From an uncultured Clostridia bacterium (GTDB lineage: Bacteria; Bacillota; Clostridia; Oscillospirales; Ruminococcaceae), in contig CANQHA010000003.1 of NCBI GenBank assembly GCA_947623585.1, positions 1 to 64,000 of the forward strand: a stretch of DNA of 64,000 nucleotides, read 5' to 3'. Both the position numbers and the translations under genes were made by a program. The first letter of the stretch is position 1. Every line of letters starts with the position of its first letter. Positions 18,626 through 27,253 of this stretch are shown piece after piece. The notes under the pieces are model-generated. The model was not told the DNA's origin and ran no database searches. It was given only the letters and a program-made list of their open reading frames with translations.

Positions 18626-19825
18626 ATGATCGTAAAGGGGACATATTTTCAGAACAGCGCCGAAAGGCCGCTCGCATACGGCGACGTCGAGATCTTTAAT
18701 CCAAAGCGCCGCAGGCTTCGCGGAGAGCCCGAGAAAGAGGGCGTTTTGTGCGAGCCGGTGCTCGTCGGCTTCTGCGGGACCGATAACGAACTGATGAACA
18801 TGGGCTCAAAAGGGCTTTTGGGGCCGAAATTCCCCGAGGGCAAAAACCGCCTCATAAACGGGCACGAGGGGATAGTGTGGGTGCCGTCGCAGAACCGTTT
18901 TGCGATAGTTTTGATACGCGGGGGCGACAGCTTTGACCCCACCCGCTATACCGAGGACGAGACCTATTTTGAATACGGCTGCGACAAGGCCGACGGTCTT
19001 TTTGCCGACGCGCAGTATTTCAACCCCGATATGCTTTTGAAAATCCCCGACGGCTATGTAAAGAACGGCAAGCTCGACCTTGAATTTGCGAAAAAAATGG
19101 TCTTCCCCGACCCGTTCGGCTGTATGCTTTTCCAGCTTGAGAGAATGGAAGACCTCGGCTCGGCGCACCTTTTCAGGGTGATCATGGCGCGGGAGAAGTG
19201 CGACGAGGACGCCGCGAGAAAGCTCGCAAAAGACGAGGTTTTCAAGCGCACGGTAATTTTCGGGCTTGGAACTACCGGAATGTTCATGGGCGACCTTATT
19301 AAAAGGGCTCACCCCGAAGCCGATATACTTTTTGTGGCAAGAAGTCCGGAGGATTCCCCGAAGGTGCGCTTTGCGCTCAGAGAGACGGGCGCCGAGTATT
19401 TAAGGAGCGACTATGCGACCGAAAAAGAGCTTGCCGACGCGATTATCGAGCGCCTCGGCGGCAGGGCGACGATGTTTATAGGCGTGAGCGGCTCGAACGT
19501 CGAGCACAGAATAGCTTTTGAGCAAAAGGTCTTAGGCTGCAACGGCGTATATAACAGCTTCTCTTTGGGCCCCAAGGTCGAATACGACACGATGCCGTTC
19601 GGGTTTGAGAATCACCTGATATTCGGATCTATCAATTTCAGGCAGTGCCATATGGAAAAAGCGATAGAGCTTTTGGCAAAGAGCCGTTATAACGAGATAG
19701 TCGAGCTAATAGACCGCGACGAATTTGCCGCCGACCCGATAGGGGCGTACAAAAACAAAATTTATTCCAAGGCCGCGCCGATGAAGACCGCGGTCATCTG
19801 GAACAAAAAATATGTAAACATTTAA
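18626..19825 (+). CDS. Glucose-dehydrogenase-like MDR sugar dehydrogenase
   Basis: A 399-residue medium-chain dehydrogenase. Catalytic zinc ligands are C50 (GFCGTDNELMNMG) and H80-E81 (INGHEGI); the four-cysteine structural zinc loop is absent. The nucleotide fold begins at VIFGLGTTGMFMGDL. GFCGTDNEL and the layout resemble archaeal-type glucose 1-dehydrogenases, which oxidise aldoses at C1 to lactones. As the first gene of an operon with a lactonase-like amidohydrolase and sugar-acid enzymes, it is the best candidate for the aldose (L-galactose or L-fucose) dehydrogenase. ATG at 18626 with GGAGTG; the earlier frame start lies before the promoter. Confidence 0.72.
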   Translation: MIVKGTYFQNSAERPLAYGDVEIFNPKRRRLRGEPEKEGVLCEPVLVGFCGTDNELMNMGSKGLLGPKFPEGKNRLINGHEGIVWVPSQNRFAIVLIRGGDSFDPTRYTEDETYFEYGCDKADGLFADAQYFNPDMLLKIPDGYVKNGKLDLEFAKKMVFPDPFGCMLFQLERMEDLGSAHLFRVIMAREKCDEDAARKLAKDEVFKRTVIFGLGTTGMFMGDLIKRAHPEADILFVARSPEDSPKVRFALRETGAEYLRSDYATEKELADAIIERLGGRATMFIGVSGSNVEHRIAFEQKVLGCNGVYNSFSLGPKVEYDTMPFGFENHLIFGSINFRQCHMEKAIELLAKSRYNEIVELIDRDEFAADPIGAYKNKIYSKAAPMKTAVIWNKKYVNI

Positions 19826-19844
19826 CGTTTAGGAGGAACACTTT

Positions 19845-20867
19845 ATGAAGACGGTACTTATTACAAAACCCTTTGAGATCGCGGTTACGGACACCGAAAA
19901 GCCGGCTGTCGGCGAGGGCGAAGCGCTTCTTAAAATCCTTTACGGAGGAATTTGCGGAGCGGACGTCGCGAGCTATACCGGAAACCAGCCTTTCACCACC
20001 TATCCGAGGATCCCGGGGCATGAGTTTTCGGCGGAGATAGTTTCAATTCCCGAGAACGACCGGGGGCTGAAAGCGGGCGATATCGTCACCGCAAACCCTT
20101 ATTTCAACTGCGGCGAGTGCTATTCATGCCGCAGAGGATATGTCAATTGCTGCACCGATAACAAAACCATGGGCGTTCAGCGAGACGGCAGCTTTTGCGA
20201 ATATGTTTCCATGCCGATTGAGCGCATTTACGACGGAAAAGGGCTTAACGCCAAGCAGCTCGCGCTCGTCGAGCCTTTCACGATAAGCTATCACGCGGTG
20301 AACCGCGCCCCCGTAAAGGCGGGTCAGAGGGTTTTGGTCGTCGGAGCAGGGCCGATAGGGCTTTTCGCGCTAATAGCCGCCAAGGAAAAGGGCGCCGAGG
20401 TTTACGTAGCCGACATTTTGGACGGAAGACTTGAAAAGGCGAAGATGTTCGGCGCAAAGGGCGTTATAAATTCCAAAAACGAGGATATAGTCAAGCGTGC
20501 GATGGAAATTACCGGCGGCGACGGCTTTGACTGCTGCATCGAGGCCTGCGGTCAGTCGGCGACGTTTTTGAACTGCATTGACTGCGCGGCGTTTGCGGGT
20601 AACATTATCCTCATCGGAAACGGCAAAAAGGAAACGACCTTCCTGCACTCAATTCTTCTTAAAAAAGAGCTGAACGTTTTCGGAAGCCGCAACTCCTTCC
20701 CCTCGGATTTCAAGGCGGTAATAGATATCATCGCGAGCGGCAAGGTCGATGTTTTAAAAATGGTCAGCGACGTTTACCCCATGCAACGAGCCGACGAGGC
20801 TTTCAAAGCGCTTGCGAACAACAACGGCGACCTTTGCAAGGTCTTGGTAAAAATAGCGGAGGACTGA
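19845..20867 (+). CDS. Zn-dependent sugar-acid dehydrogenase, likely L-galactonate 5-dehydrogenase
   Basis: A 340-residue MDR enzyme with catalytic ligands C37, H59 and E60 and a structural zinc loop (C89, C92, C95 and C102 or C103). GNQPFTTYPRIPGHE and GSRNSFPSDF are close to the same regions of E. coli LgoD/YjjN (GNQPFFSYPRVLGHE and GSRNATPEDF, from memory), which oxidises L-galactonate to D-tagaturonate. Directly followed (3 nt) by tagaturonate reductase, the next enzyme of that route. A threonine or sorbitol dehydrogenase role is possible but fits the neighbours less well. Confidence 0.75.
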   Translation: MKTVLITKPFEIAVTDTEKPAVGEGEALLKILYGGICGADVASYTGNQPFTTYPRIPGHEFSAEIVSIPENDRGLKAGDIVTANPYFNCGECYSCRRGYVNCCTDNKTMGVQRDGSFCEYVSMPIERIYDGKGLNAKQLALVEPFTISYHAVNRAPVKAGQRVLVVGAGPIGLFALIAAKEKGAEVYVADILDGRLEKAKMFGAKGVINSKNEDIVKRAMEITGGDGFDCCIEACGQSATFLNCIDCAAFAGNIILIGNGKKETTFLHSILLKKELNVFGSRNSFPSDFKAVIDIIASGKVDVLKMVSDVYPMQRADEAFKALANNNGDLCKVLVKIAED

Positions 20868-20870
20868 GCG

Positions 20871-22196
20871 ATGAAAGAGAGAATAATTCAGTTCGGCGAG
20901 GGCGGATTTCTGCGCAGCTTTGCCGATATGTTCATACATATAATGAACGAAAAGGGGCTTTTCGACGGTAAAGCGGTGGTAGTCCAGCCGATAGAAAAGG
21001 GTCTCATTGACGTTCTGAACGCTCAGGGCGGGGTGTATCATCAATATCTTCGCGGAATCGAAAACGGCGAGGTGATAAACCGCTGCACCGAGGTACGTTC
21101 CATTTCGCGAGGGGTGAACCCCTATACCGACTATAAGGAATATCTATCCCTTGCGCATAACCCCGACATGAGGTTCATAATTTCAAACACCACCGAGGCG
21201 GGCATAGAATATCTCGGAACCGAAAAGCTCACCGACGCTCCGCCGAAATCTTTCCCCGCAAAGCTGACCGCGCTTTTATATGAGAGATATAAGTGCGGGC
21301 TTCCGGGGTTTATTCTCTTTTGCTGCGAGCTCATCGACCATAACGCCGACTATCTCAAAGAGTATGTTTTGAAATATGCCGAGCTTTGGGGTTTGGGCGA
21401 GGATTTCAAGCGCTGGATAGAAAACGAGAATCATTTCTGCAACACCCTTGTAGACAGAATTTGCACCGGCTATCCCAAAGACGAGGCCGAGGAGCTTTGC
21501 CGCGAGCTCGGCTGCGAGGACAGGCTTTTGAACACCGCCGAGATTTTCCACCTTTGGGTCATCGAGGGCAATTTCGAGGACGAATTTCCGCTCAAAAAGG
21601 CGGGGATAAACGTCATCTGGACCGACGACGTTACGCCCTATAAAAAGCGCAAGGTAAGAATATTGAACGGCGCGCACACATCAATGGTCCTTGCGGCGCG
21701 GCTTTACGGGCTTTCAACGGTCAAAGAGTGCCTCGACAACGAAAACGTCTGCGGGGTGCTGAAAAAGACGCTCGACGAGGAGATAATTCCGACCCTCGGC
21801 TCGAACGACGAGGATAAGGTCTTCGGCGCGGCGGTGCTCGAGCGCTTTGCAAACCCGTTTGTAAAGCATCAGCTTTTGTCGATAGCGCTCAACTCTGTGA
21901 GCAAATTCAAGGCGCGGGTTTTGCCGACGATCCTTGAATACAGAGAAAAATTCGGCGCGCTTCCGAAATGCCTCACAATGTCGCTTGCGGCGCTTATCGA
22001 GTTTTACAGAACAGACGAAGCAAACGACGGCGAGGAGATCATTAAATTCATGAAGACCGCGAGCGTCAAAGAAATTCTCTCAAGAAGCGATTATTGGGGA
22101 GAAGATCTCGGCTTCATGCTGCCCGAGGTCGAAAAAACCTGCGAGCTCATCAAAAGCGACGGCATGGAGGGGTATTATCGGGAGGCTTTGAGATGA
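20871..22196 (+). CDS. uxaB: Tagaturonate reductase (altronate oxidoreductase)
   Basis: A 441-residue mannitol-dehydrogenase superfamily protein converting D-tagaturonate to D-altronate with NADH. The N-terminal nucleotide motif is QFGEGGFLRSFADMFI; the catalytic region is RKVRILNGAHTSMVLAA (K and H conserved in UxaB/UxuB). The RILNGAHT sequence and length favour UxaB over fructuronate reductase. The 3' end overlaps uxaA (ATGA). The operon lacks UxaC, so tagaturonate probably comes from the preceding dehydrogenase and not from galacturonate. Confidence 0.9.
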   Translation: MKERIIQFGEGGFLRSFADMFIHIMNEKGLFDGKAVVVQPIEKGLIDVLNAQGGVYHQYLRGIENGEVINRCTEVRSISRGVNPYTDYKEYLSLAHNPDMRFIISNTTEAGIEYLGTEKLTDAPPKSFPAKLTALLYERYKCGLPGFILFCCELIDHNADYLKEYVLKYAELWGLGEDFKRWIENENHFCNTLVDRICTGYPKDEAEELCRELGCEDRLLNTAEIFHLWVIEGNFEDEFPLKKAGINVIWTDDVTPYKKRKVRILNGAHTSMVLAARLYGLSTVKECLDNENVCGVLKKTLDEEIIPTLGSNDEDKVFGAAVLERFANPFVKHQLLSIALNSVSKFKARVLPTILEYREKFGALPKCLTMSLAALIEFYRTDEANDGEEIIKFMKTASVKEILSRSDYWGEDLGFMLPEVEKTCELIKSDGMEGYYREALR

Positions 22197-23569
22197 GCCT
22201 TATAAAAATCCACCCCGCCGACAGCGTTGCGGTCGATTCCGAGACCGGCCACAAGACCGCTCTCAAAGACATCTCGGCCGGCGAAAGGGTGATAAAATAC
22301 GGCTTTTCGATAGGCAGGGCGACAAGGGATATAAAAAAGGGAGAGCGGGTGCATACCGACAATTTAAAGACCGCCCTTAATCTTCGCGAGGAGTACAGAT
22401 ATACCCCGACCGAGTGCGATATCGCCCCCGAGAAGCCCGCGACCGTGAACGCCTATATAAGAGAGGACGGCGGCGTCGGGATAAGAAACGATATCTGGAT
22501 AATCCCGACGGTCGGCTGCGTGAACGGTATCGCAAAAAGGCTTTCCGAGCTTACCGGCGCGATTTCTCTCACCCACCCTTACGGCTGCTCGCAGCTCGGC
22601 GAGGATCACCTCACCACCCAAAAGATACTCGCGGGGCTTGCGGCTCACCCCAACGCCGGCGGAGTGCTGATTTTGGGTCTCGGCTGCGAAAACAACAACA
22701 TCGCCGAGTTTAAAAAGGTGCTCGGCGAGGTGAACCCCGAGCGCGTAAAATTTTTAAACGCTCAGGACTCGGACGACGAAATTTCCGAGGGCTTAAAGCT
22801 CATAGAGAGCCTCAAAAGCTATGCCGACGGCTTCAAAAGGCAGCCCGTGCCGATATCGAGGCTTAAAATAGGGCTTAAATGCGGCGGCTCGGACGGTTTT
22901 TCGGGAATAACCGCGAACCCCCTCATCGGGAGATTTTCGGACAGAATTATTTCGATGGGCGGCTCGGCGGTTCTGACCGAGGTGCCCGAGATGTTCGGCG
23001 CCGAGACGGTTTTGATGGACCGCTGCGAAAGCGAAGAGGTCTTTGAGCGCACCGTCAGCCTTATAAACGACTTCAAGGATTATTTTACCTCCCACGGGCA
23101 GGAGATATATGAAAATCCCTCCCCCGGAAACAGGGCGGGAGGGATCACCACGCTTGAGGAAAAGTCCCTCGGCTGCGTGCAAAAGGGCGGAACTTCAAAG
23201 GTCACCGACGTTCTCGGATACGGTGACAGGGTAAAAAAGCCGGGGCTTAACCTTTTGAAAGGTCCGGGGAACGACATCGTTGCGATAACTAATCTTTCGG
23301 CCTGCGGCTGCAATCTCATACTCTTTTCCACCGGCAGAGGCACCCCGCTCGGCTCGCCGGTGCCGACGGTGAAGATATCCTCGAACACCCCGCTTTATCA
23401 GAAAAAGCGCGGGTGGATTGATTTCGACGCCGGGGGAATCATCGAGGGCAAAGACCTTGACGGCGAATTTTTCGACTATGTTTTAAGCGTTGTTAACGGC
23501 GAAAAGACCGCGAGCGAGAGAAACAAAAACGCCGAGATAGCAATTTTCAAGGACGGTGTTACGCTGTGA
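22193..23569 (+). CDS. uxaA: Altronate dehydratase (UxaA family)
   Basis: A 458-residue Fe-dependent sugar-acid dehydratase that turns D-altronate into 2-keto-3-deoxygluconate. An N-terminal SAF domain (about 1-90, LIKIHPADSVAV and GERVHTDNLKT) is followed by the dehydratase domain (GYRR-like segment replaced by REDGGVGIRNDIWIIPTVG, HPYGCSQLGEDH, LKCGGSDGFSGITANP). The galactarate/altronate dehydratase superfamily is certain; altronate is chosen because uxaB is next door. ATG at 22193 overlaps the uxaB TGA. Confidence 0.92.
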   Translation: MSLIKIHPADSVAVDSETGHKTALKDISAGERVIKYGFSIGRATRDIKKGERVHTDNLKTALNLREEYRYTPTECDIAPEKPATVNAYIREDGGVGIRNDIWIIPTVGCVNGIAKRLSELTGAISLTHPYGCSQLGEDHLTTQKILAGLAAHPNAGGVLILGLGCENNNIAEFKKVLGEVNPERVKFLNAQDSDDEISEGLKLIESLKSYADGFKRQPVPISRLKIGLKCGGSDGFSGITANPLIGRFSDRIISMGGSAVLTEVPEMFGAETVLMDRCESEEVFERTVSLINDFKDYFTSHGQEIYENPSPGNRAGGITTLEEKSLGCVQKGGTSKVTDVLGYGDRVKKPGLNLLKGPGNDIVAITNLSACGCNLILFSTGRGTPLGSPVPTVKISSNTPLYQKKRGWIDFDAGGIIEGKDLDGEFFDYVLSVVNGEKTASERNKNAEIAIFKDGVTL

Positions 23570-24450
23570 ACGGTATAAATTACATAATCGACGCTCACCT
23601 TCATCTTTGGGAGAAGCAGGACGGAATGATAGGCGGTCTGCCGGTAAAGGACCTCGGGAGCGGAAGATCGAGCTTTTTGGGAGAAGCGCGCCAGATGATG
23701 CCGGCATATATCGACGACGGCAAAAACACCGCCGAGCGGCTTCTCGGCAACATGGATTATGCCCGCGTGAACGCCTGCGCGGTCACTCAGGAATATATGG
23801 ACGGCAACCAGGACGAATATCTTTTGAGGGTGAGAAAAAAATACCCCGACCGCTTCAGGGTATGCTCGCTTTATGAAGAAAAGCCCGATTACCGAACCGA
23901 GGGCTTCGACGGCGTTAAAATATGCGCGTCAAGGCTTAAAGACCGTGACCTCAAAAAGCTGCTCCCCGTTTTTAAGGACATAGAAAAAAGAGATATGTAC
24001 GTCTCGATAGACCTTGCCGACGGCGACGAGCAGACTGATGATATGCAGTATTTGATAGACCGCTGCCCGAGCCTCAGAATAGCCGTCGGGCATTTCGGAA
24101 TGGTGACGACAAAGGGCTGGCAGAAGCAGATAAAGCTGGCAAAAAACGAAAACGTCTATATCGAAAGCGGCGGTCTCACTTGGCTTTTCAACCGAGAATA
24201 CTATCCTTTTCCGTCGGCGATAGACGCGGTTAGGGAAGCGATAGGCATTTGCGGCGTAAAAAAGCTGATGTGGGGGAGCGACTATCCTCGAACCATGACC
24301 GAGATAACATATAAAATGGCGATGCGGTTCATTCTTGAGACCCCGAAACTTTCGCTTGAGGAAAAGCGCGCGTTTTTAGGCGAAAACGCAAAGGAATTTT
24401 TCCGCTTCGGCCCTCTTGAAAGGCTCCCCGAGATACCCAATATGCTTTAA
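23566..24450 (+). CDS. Amidohydrolase, probable sugar lactonase
   Basis: A 294-residue amidohydrolase-2 TIM-barrel enzyme. Metal site DAHLHLW (H11, H13), a later histidine in AVGHFGM and the C-terminal aspartate in MWGSDYPR are in place. The family includes L-fucono-1,5-lactonase and L-galactono-lactonase (COG3618), which open the lactones made by aldose dehydrogenases. GTG start overlaps the uxaA stop (GTGA). Its place beside FucU and sugar dehydrogenases supports a lactonase; decarboxylases of the same superfamily remain an alternative. Confidence 0.75.
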   Translation: MNGINYIIDAHLHLWEKQDGMIGGLPVKDLGSGRSSFLGEARQMMPAYIDDGKNTAERLLGNMDYARVNACAVTQEYMDGNQDEYLLRVRKKYPDRFRVCSLYEEKPDYRTEGFDGVKICASRLKDRDLKKLLPVFKDIEKRDMYVSIDLADGDEQTDDMQYLIDRCPSLRIAVGHFGMVTTKGWQKQIKLAKNENVYIESGGLTWLFNREYYPFPSAIDAVREAIGICGVKKLMWGSDYPRTMTEITYKMAMRFILETPKLSLEEKRAFLGENAKEFFRFGPLERLPEIPNML

Positions 24451-24474
24451 AAATAATTATAAGGAGAAGTTAAT

Positions 24475-24912
24475 ATGCTTAAAGGTATATCGCCCATAAT
24501 TTCGCCCGAGCTTTTAAAGATACTCTGCGAAATGGGCCACGGCGACGAAATAGTTATCGCCGACGGAAATTTCCCCGCCGAATCCGTCGGCAAAAACGCG
24601 AAGGTCGTCAGAATGGACGGTCATAACGTTCCGGAGGTATTAAAAGCGGTCCTCGAGCTTATCCCGCTCGATCAGTATGTCGAAAAGCCGGTCCGCCTTA
24701 TGGACCGCGTTCCGGGGGATAGCGCCGACGTTTCGGTGTGGAAGGAATATGAAAAGATCATCTCCGCCGCCGAGGGCAGGGGAGCCGAGTCGATAGAACT
24801 TCTTGAACGCTTCGAGTTTTACCGTCAGGCCGAGCGCGCCTATGCGATAATCGCCACCGGCGAAAGGCGGCAGTACGCGAATGTTATCCTCAAAAAGGGC
24901 TGCGTGCTGTAA
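24475..24912 (+). CDS. fucU: L-fucose/sugar mutarotase FucU
   Basis: A 145-residue RbsD/FucU family protein that interconverts sugar anomers. MGHGDEIVIADGNFPAES carries the conserved histidine and aspartate, and the C-terminus has ATGERRQYANVILKKG. FucU acts on L-fucose and related L-galacto-configured sugars, which supports an L-sugar as operon substrate. It lies 24 nt after the lactonase gene with an AAGGAG ribosome site and is the last gene of the operon. Confidence 0.92.
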   Translation: MLKGISPIISPELLKILCEMGHGDEIVIADGNFPAESVGKNAKVVRMDGHNVPEVLKAVLELIPLDQYVEKPVRLMDRVPGDSADVSVWKEYEKIISAAEGRGAESIELLERFEFYRQAERAYAIIATGERRQYANVILKKGCVL

Positions 24913-24990
24913 AGCGCCGGCGGGAGCTGCGATTTTGAAATTTTCCAAAATTGCGACGCTCACGTTAAAAACTTTTTTAACTTTTTGCCT

Positions 24991-25019
24991 TTGAAATCTC
25001 CGCGCGAATCTGTTATAAT
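24991..25019 (+). promoter_or_regulatory. Promoter of the MATE gene
   Basis: TTGAAA (24991-24996), 17-bp spacer, TATAAT (25014-25019). Confidence 0.82.
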
Positions 25020-25039
25020 AACATCAGTGTGTTTCCTGA

Positions 25040-25081
25040 AAAGGTGTAAGTCCGGCTGCGGACTTGCGCCTTTATTTTTTT
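25040..25081 (+). terminator. Attenuator-like terminator in the 5' leader of the MATE gene
   Basis: Between promoter and start codon lies a 15-bp stem (25040-25054 with 25059-25073, two G-U pairs, GCTG loop) followed by A and seven Ts. It is a textbook intrinsic terminator within the leader, about 14 nt after the expected start site and just before the GGAGG ribosome site, so it likely gates expression. Confidence 0.8.
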
Positions 25082-25093
25082 GGAGGTATTTTT

Positions 25094-26524
25094 ATGGAAG
25101 ATAAGTATTTGTCGGAAGAAAAAATCGGCAGGCTGATGGCGAAATACGCCGTACCCTGCATCATTTCGCTGCTCGTCGGAGCGCTTTACAACATCGTCGA
25201 TCAGGTTTTCATCGCCAATGCGTCATATTTAGGCTCGTTCGGCAACGCCGCTAACACCGTCGTTTTTCCGCTGACGGTGATAGCGCTTGCGATAGCCGTT
25301 ATGATAGGCGACGGCTGCTGCGCTTTCGTCAGCCTGAGCCTTGGAAAAAACGAGCCCGAAAACGCCGGGAAAAGCGTCGGCAGCGCAATCGTTCTGACGG
25401 TCATATCGAGCCTTGTTTTGACGGCGATATATCTTATTTTCAGCGACGGCATTATCACGGTTTTCGGCGGAACCGTCAACGCCGAGACCTTTGAACGCTC
25501 AAAGGAGTATTTCTTCTGGATAACCCTCGGCATACCGTTTTATATGTTCGGTCAGGCGATGAATCCCGTTATACGCGCCGACGGAAGCCCTAAATTCGCG
25601 ATGGTATCGACCGTCGCGGGAGCGATAATAAACATAATTTTAGACCCGCTTTTTATCTTCGTGTTCAAGTGGGGAATGACCGGCGCGGCGGTCGCAACGG
25701 TCATAGGTCAGATAGCGACTGCGCTTTTGGCGGTTTTCTACCTTTTCCGCACAAAAACCGTCAAGCTGAAAAAATCGGATTTTCGTCTGAGCGGAGGGAT
25801 CGTCGCAAAAACGCTGACCCTCGGGATATGCAGCTTTCTCTCGCAGATATCCCTTGTGGCGGCGATGGCGGCCATCAACAACATGATAAGAAAATACGGC
25901 GCGCTCGACGAAATTTTCGGACAGGAGCAGTACGCTCAGATACCGATGGCGGTGGTCGGAATCGTCATGAAATTTTTCCAGATAGTAATTTCTGTCGTCG
26001 TCGGAATGGCGGCGGGCTGTATTCCGATAGTCGGCTTTAACATGGGCGCCGAAAACAAGGAACGCGTAAAAAGCCTGTTCACAAGGCTTTTGATTGCCGA
26101 GGCGTGCGTCGGGCTTGCCGCGCTGATAATCGTTGAATTTTTGCCGCTTGAACTCATCGGAATTTTTGGCGCAAAAAACGAGAGCGCTTATTATACCGAT
26201 TTTGCGCTTCGAGCGTTCAGGGTTTATCTTTGCATGATAGTCTTCGCCTGCGTGAACAAAGCCGCGTTTATCTTTTTGCAGGCGATGGGAAAAGCCGCCG
26301 CTTCGACCATGCTTTCAATGGTTCGCGAAATTGTTTTCGGCGTGGGGTTTGCGCTTTTGCTGCCGATGTTCTTCGGACTTGACGGCGTGCTTTATTCAAT
26401 GCCGGTGTCCGACATTCTGACCGCGCTCGTCTCGGCAATAGTTATATCAAAAACCTACTCGGATCTTAACAGCGACCGGCTCATAAAGCGTCAAAGCCGC
26501 GAAGAATTCGAGCCTACCGCATAA
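25094..26524 (+). CDS. MATE-family multidrug exporter (MepA-like)
   Basis: A 476-residue, 12-helix Na+ or H+ coupled exporter. The N-terminal signature (LMAKYAVPCIISLLVGALYNIVDQVFIA) and the paired halves, each with IINIILDPLF or VGFNMGAENKERVKS type loops, are typical of MepA/NorM proteins. ATG at 25094 with GGAGG upstream; the frame from 25064 starts inside the terminator hairpin. Its leader hairpin suggests control by attenuation, perhaps by a toxic substrate. A degraded tail of a similar gene lies at 17898-18002. Confidence 0.93.
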   Translation: MEDKYLSEEKIGRLMAKYAVPCIISLLVGALYNIVDQVFIANASYLGSFGNAANTVVFPLTVIALAIAVMIGDGCCAFVSLSLGKNEPENAGKSVGSAIVLTVISSLVLTAIYLIFSDGIITVFGGTVNAETFERSKEYFFWITLGIPFYMFGQAMNPVIRADGSPKFAMVSTVAGAIINIILDPLFIFVFKWGMTGAAVATVIGQIATALLAVFYLFRTKTVKLKKSDFRLSGGIVAKTLTLGICSFLSQISLVAAMAAINNMIRKYGALDEIFGQEQYAQIPMAVVGIVMKFFQIVISVVVGMAAGCIPIVGFNMGAENKERVKSLFTRLLIAEACVGLAALIIVEFLPLELIGIFGAKNESAYYTDFALRAFRVYLCMIVFACVNKAAFIFLQAMGKAAASTMLSMVREIVFGVGFALLLPMFFGLDGVLYSMPVSDILTALVSAIVISKTYSDLNSDRLIKRQSREEFEPTA

Positions 26525-26548
26525 ATCCCGTCTCTCTTCATTTTTATA

Positions 26549-26616
26549 TTGCATTCCCCATTAAAATGTGATATAATATCATCATTAAAGCAAAAGGCCG
26601 TTTGAGCGGCTTTTGC
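26549..26616 (+). promoter_or_regulatory. Promoter and leader hairpin of the flavin reductase-like gene
   Basis: TTGCAT (26549-26554), 17-bp spacer, TATAAT (26572-26577). A bulged 10-bp hairpin follows at 26590-26616 (GCAAAA/TTTTGC and GCCG/CGGC), with only a weak T tract after it. The promoter-hairpin-gene layout repeats that of the upstream MATE gene. Confidence 0.65.
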
Positions 26617-26642
26617 CGATTTTAAGAAAGCGAGGAATCATC

Positions 26643-27194
26643 ATGAGAAAAAATTTCGGTTCAAAGCCGTGGGTCTATCCGCAGCCGGTGCTGATGATAG
26701 GCACCTATGACGAAAACGGCAGGCCAAACCTTATGAACGCCGCGTGGGGCGGGCAATACGACTCGAATCTTGTCATGCTTTGCCTCAGCGAGCACAAAAC
26801 CACCGCGAACATCAGGCTCAAAAAGGCGTTCACGGTCAGCTTTGCGACTGCTTCAACGGTCGTTCCGTGCGACTATGTGGGCATCGTTTCTGCTAATAAA
26901 GAGCCGGATAAGGTCGCAAAGGCGGGCTTTACCGTATCAAAGAGCGAAACCGTTGACGCTCCGATAATCAACGAGCTTCCGCTGACCCTTGAGTGCCGGC
27001 TCGTCAAGTTCAACGAGGACGGAATAGTTGTCGGAGAGATATTGAACGTCAGCGCCGACGAGAGCATTCTCACCGACGGAAACGTCGATTACAAAAAGTT
27101 AGACGCGATAATCTTCGACCCGACCTCGGCGGCATACATTAAGCTCGGCGAGAAGGTCGGCAAGGCTTTCAGCGACGGAAATAAGATAAAATAA
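26643..27194 (+). CDS. Flavin reductase-like FMN-binding protein
   Basis: A 183-residue split-barrel flavoprotein of the flavin reductase family (COG1853). The opening KPWVYPQPVLMIGTYDENGRPNLM and the NAAWGG and CLSEHKTTANI segments form the FMN site. Members pass electrons from NAD(P)H to flavin or act as small ferric or quinone reductases; the substrate cannot be told here. ATG at 26643 with a GCGAGGAA ribosome site. It is a single-gene unit downstream of the MATE gene with its own promoter. Confidence 0.88.
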   Translation: MRKNFGSKPWVYPQPVLMIGTYDENGRPNLMNAAWGGQYDSNLVMLCLSEHKTTANIRLKKAFTVSFATASTVVPCDYVGIVSANKEPDKVAKAGFTVSKSETVDAPIINELPLTLECRLVKFNEDGIVVGEILNVSADESILTDGNVDYKKLDAIIFDPTSAAYIKLGEKVGKAFSDGNKIK

Positions 27195-27253
27195 TTTTTT
27201 TCGGAGGGCTTACCCTCCGAACTCATATTCGGTAGGTATTCATGAAAAAATAA

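Noticed and set aside
18626..24912. Classical D-galacturonate operon
   Set aside because: UxaC isomerase is absent, whereas a lactonase-like enzyme, FucU and two sugar dehydrogenases are present.
18626..24912. Non-phosphorylating L-fucose pathway
   Set aside because: That route uses an enolase-type L-fuconate dehydratase and later aldolase steps, not UxaB and UxaA; L-fucose as a side substrate stays possible.
25020..25093. Guanidine (ykkC-type) or other riboswitch before the MATE gene
   Set aside because: The leader has one hairpin and no aptamer motifs such as paired ACGR loops; only an attenuator is supported.
27195..27221. 9-bp hairpin after the flavin reductase gene as a terminator
   Set aside because: The T run lies before the stem, not after it, so it fits neither strand as an intrinsic terminator.
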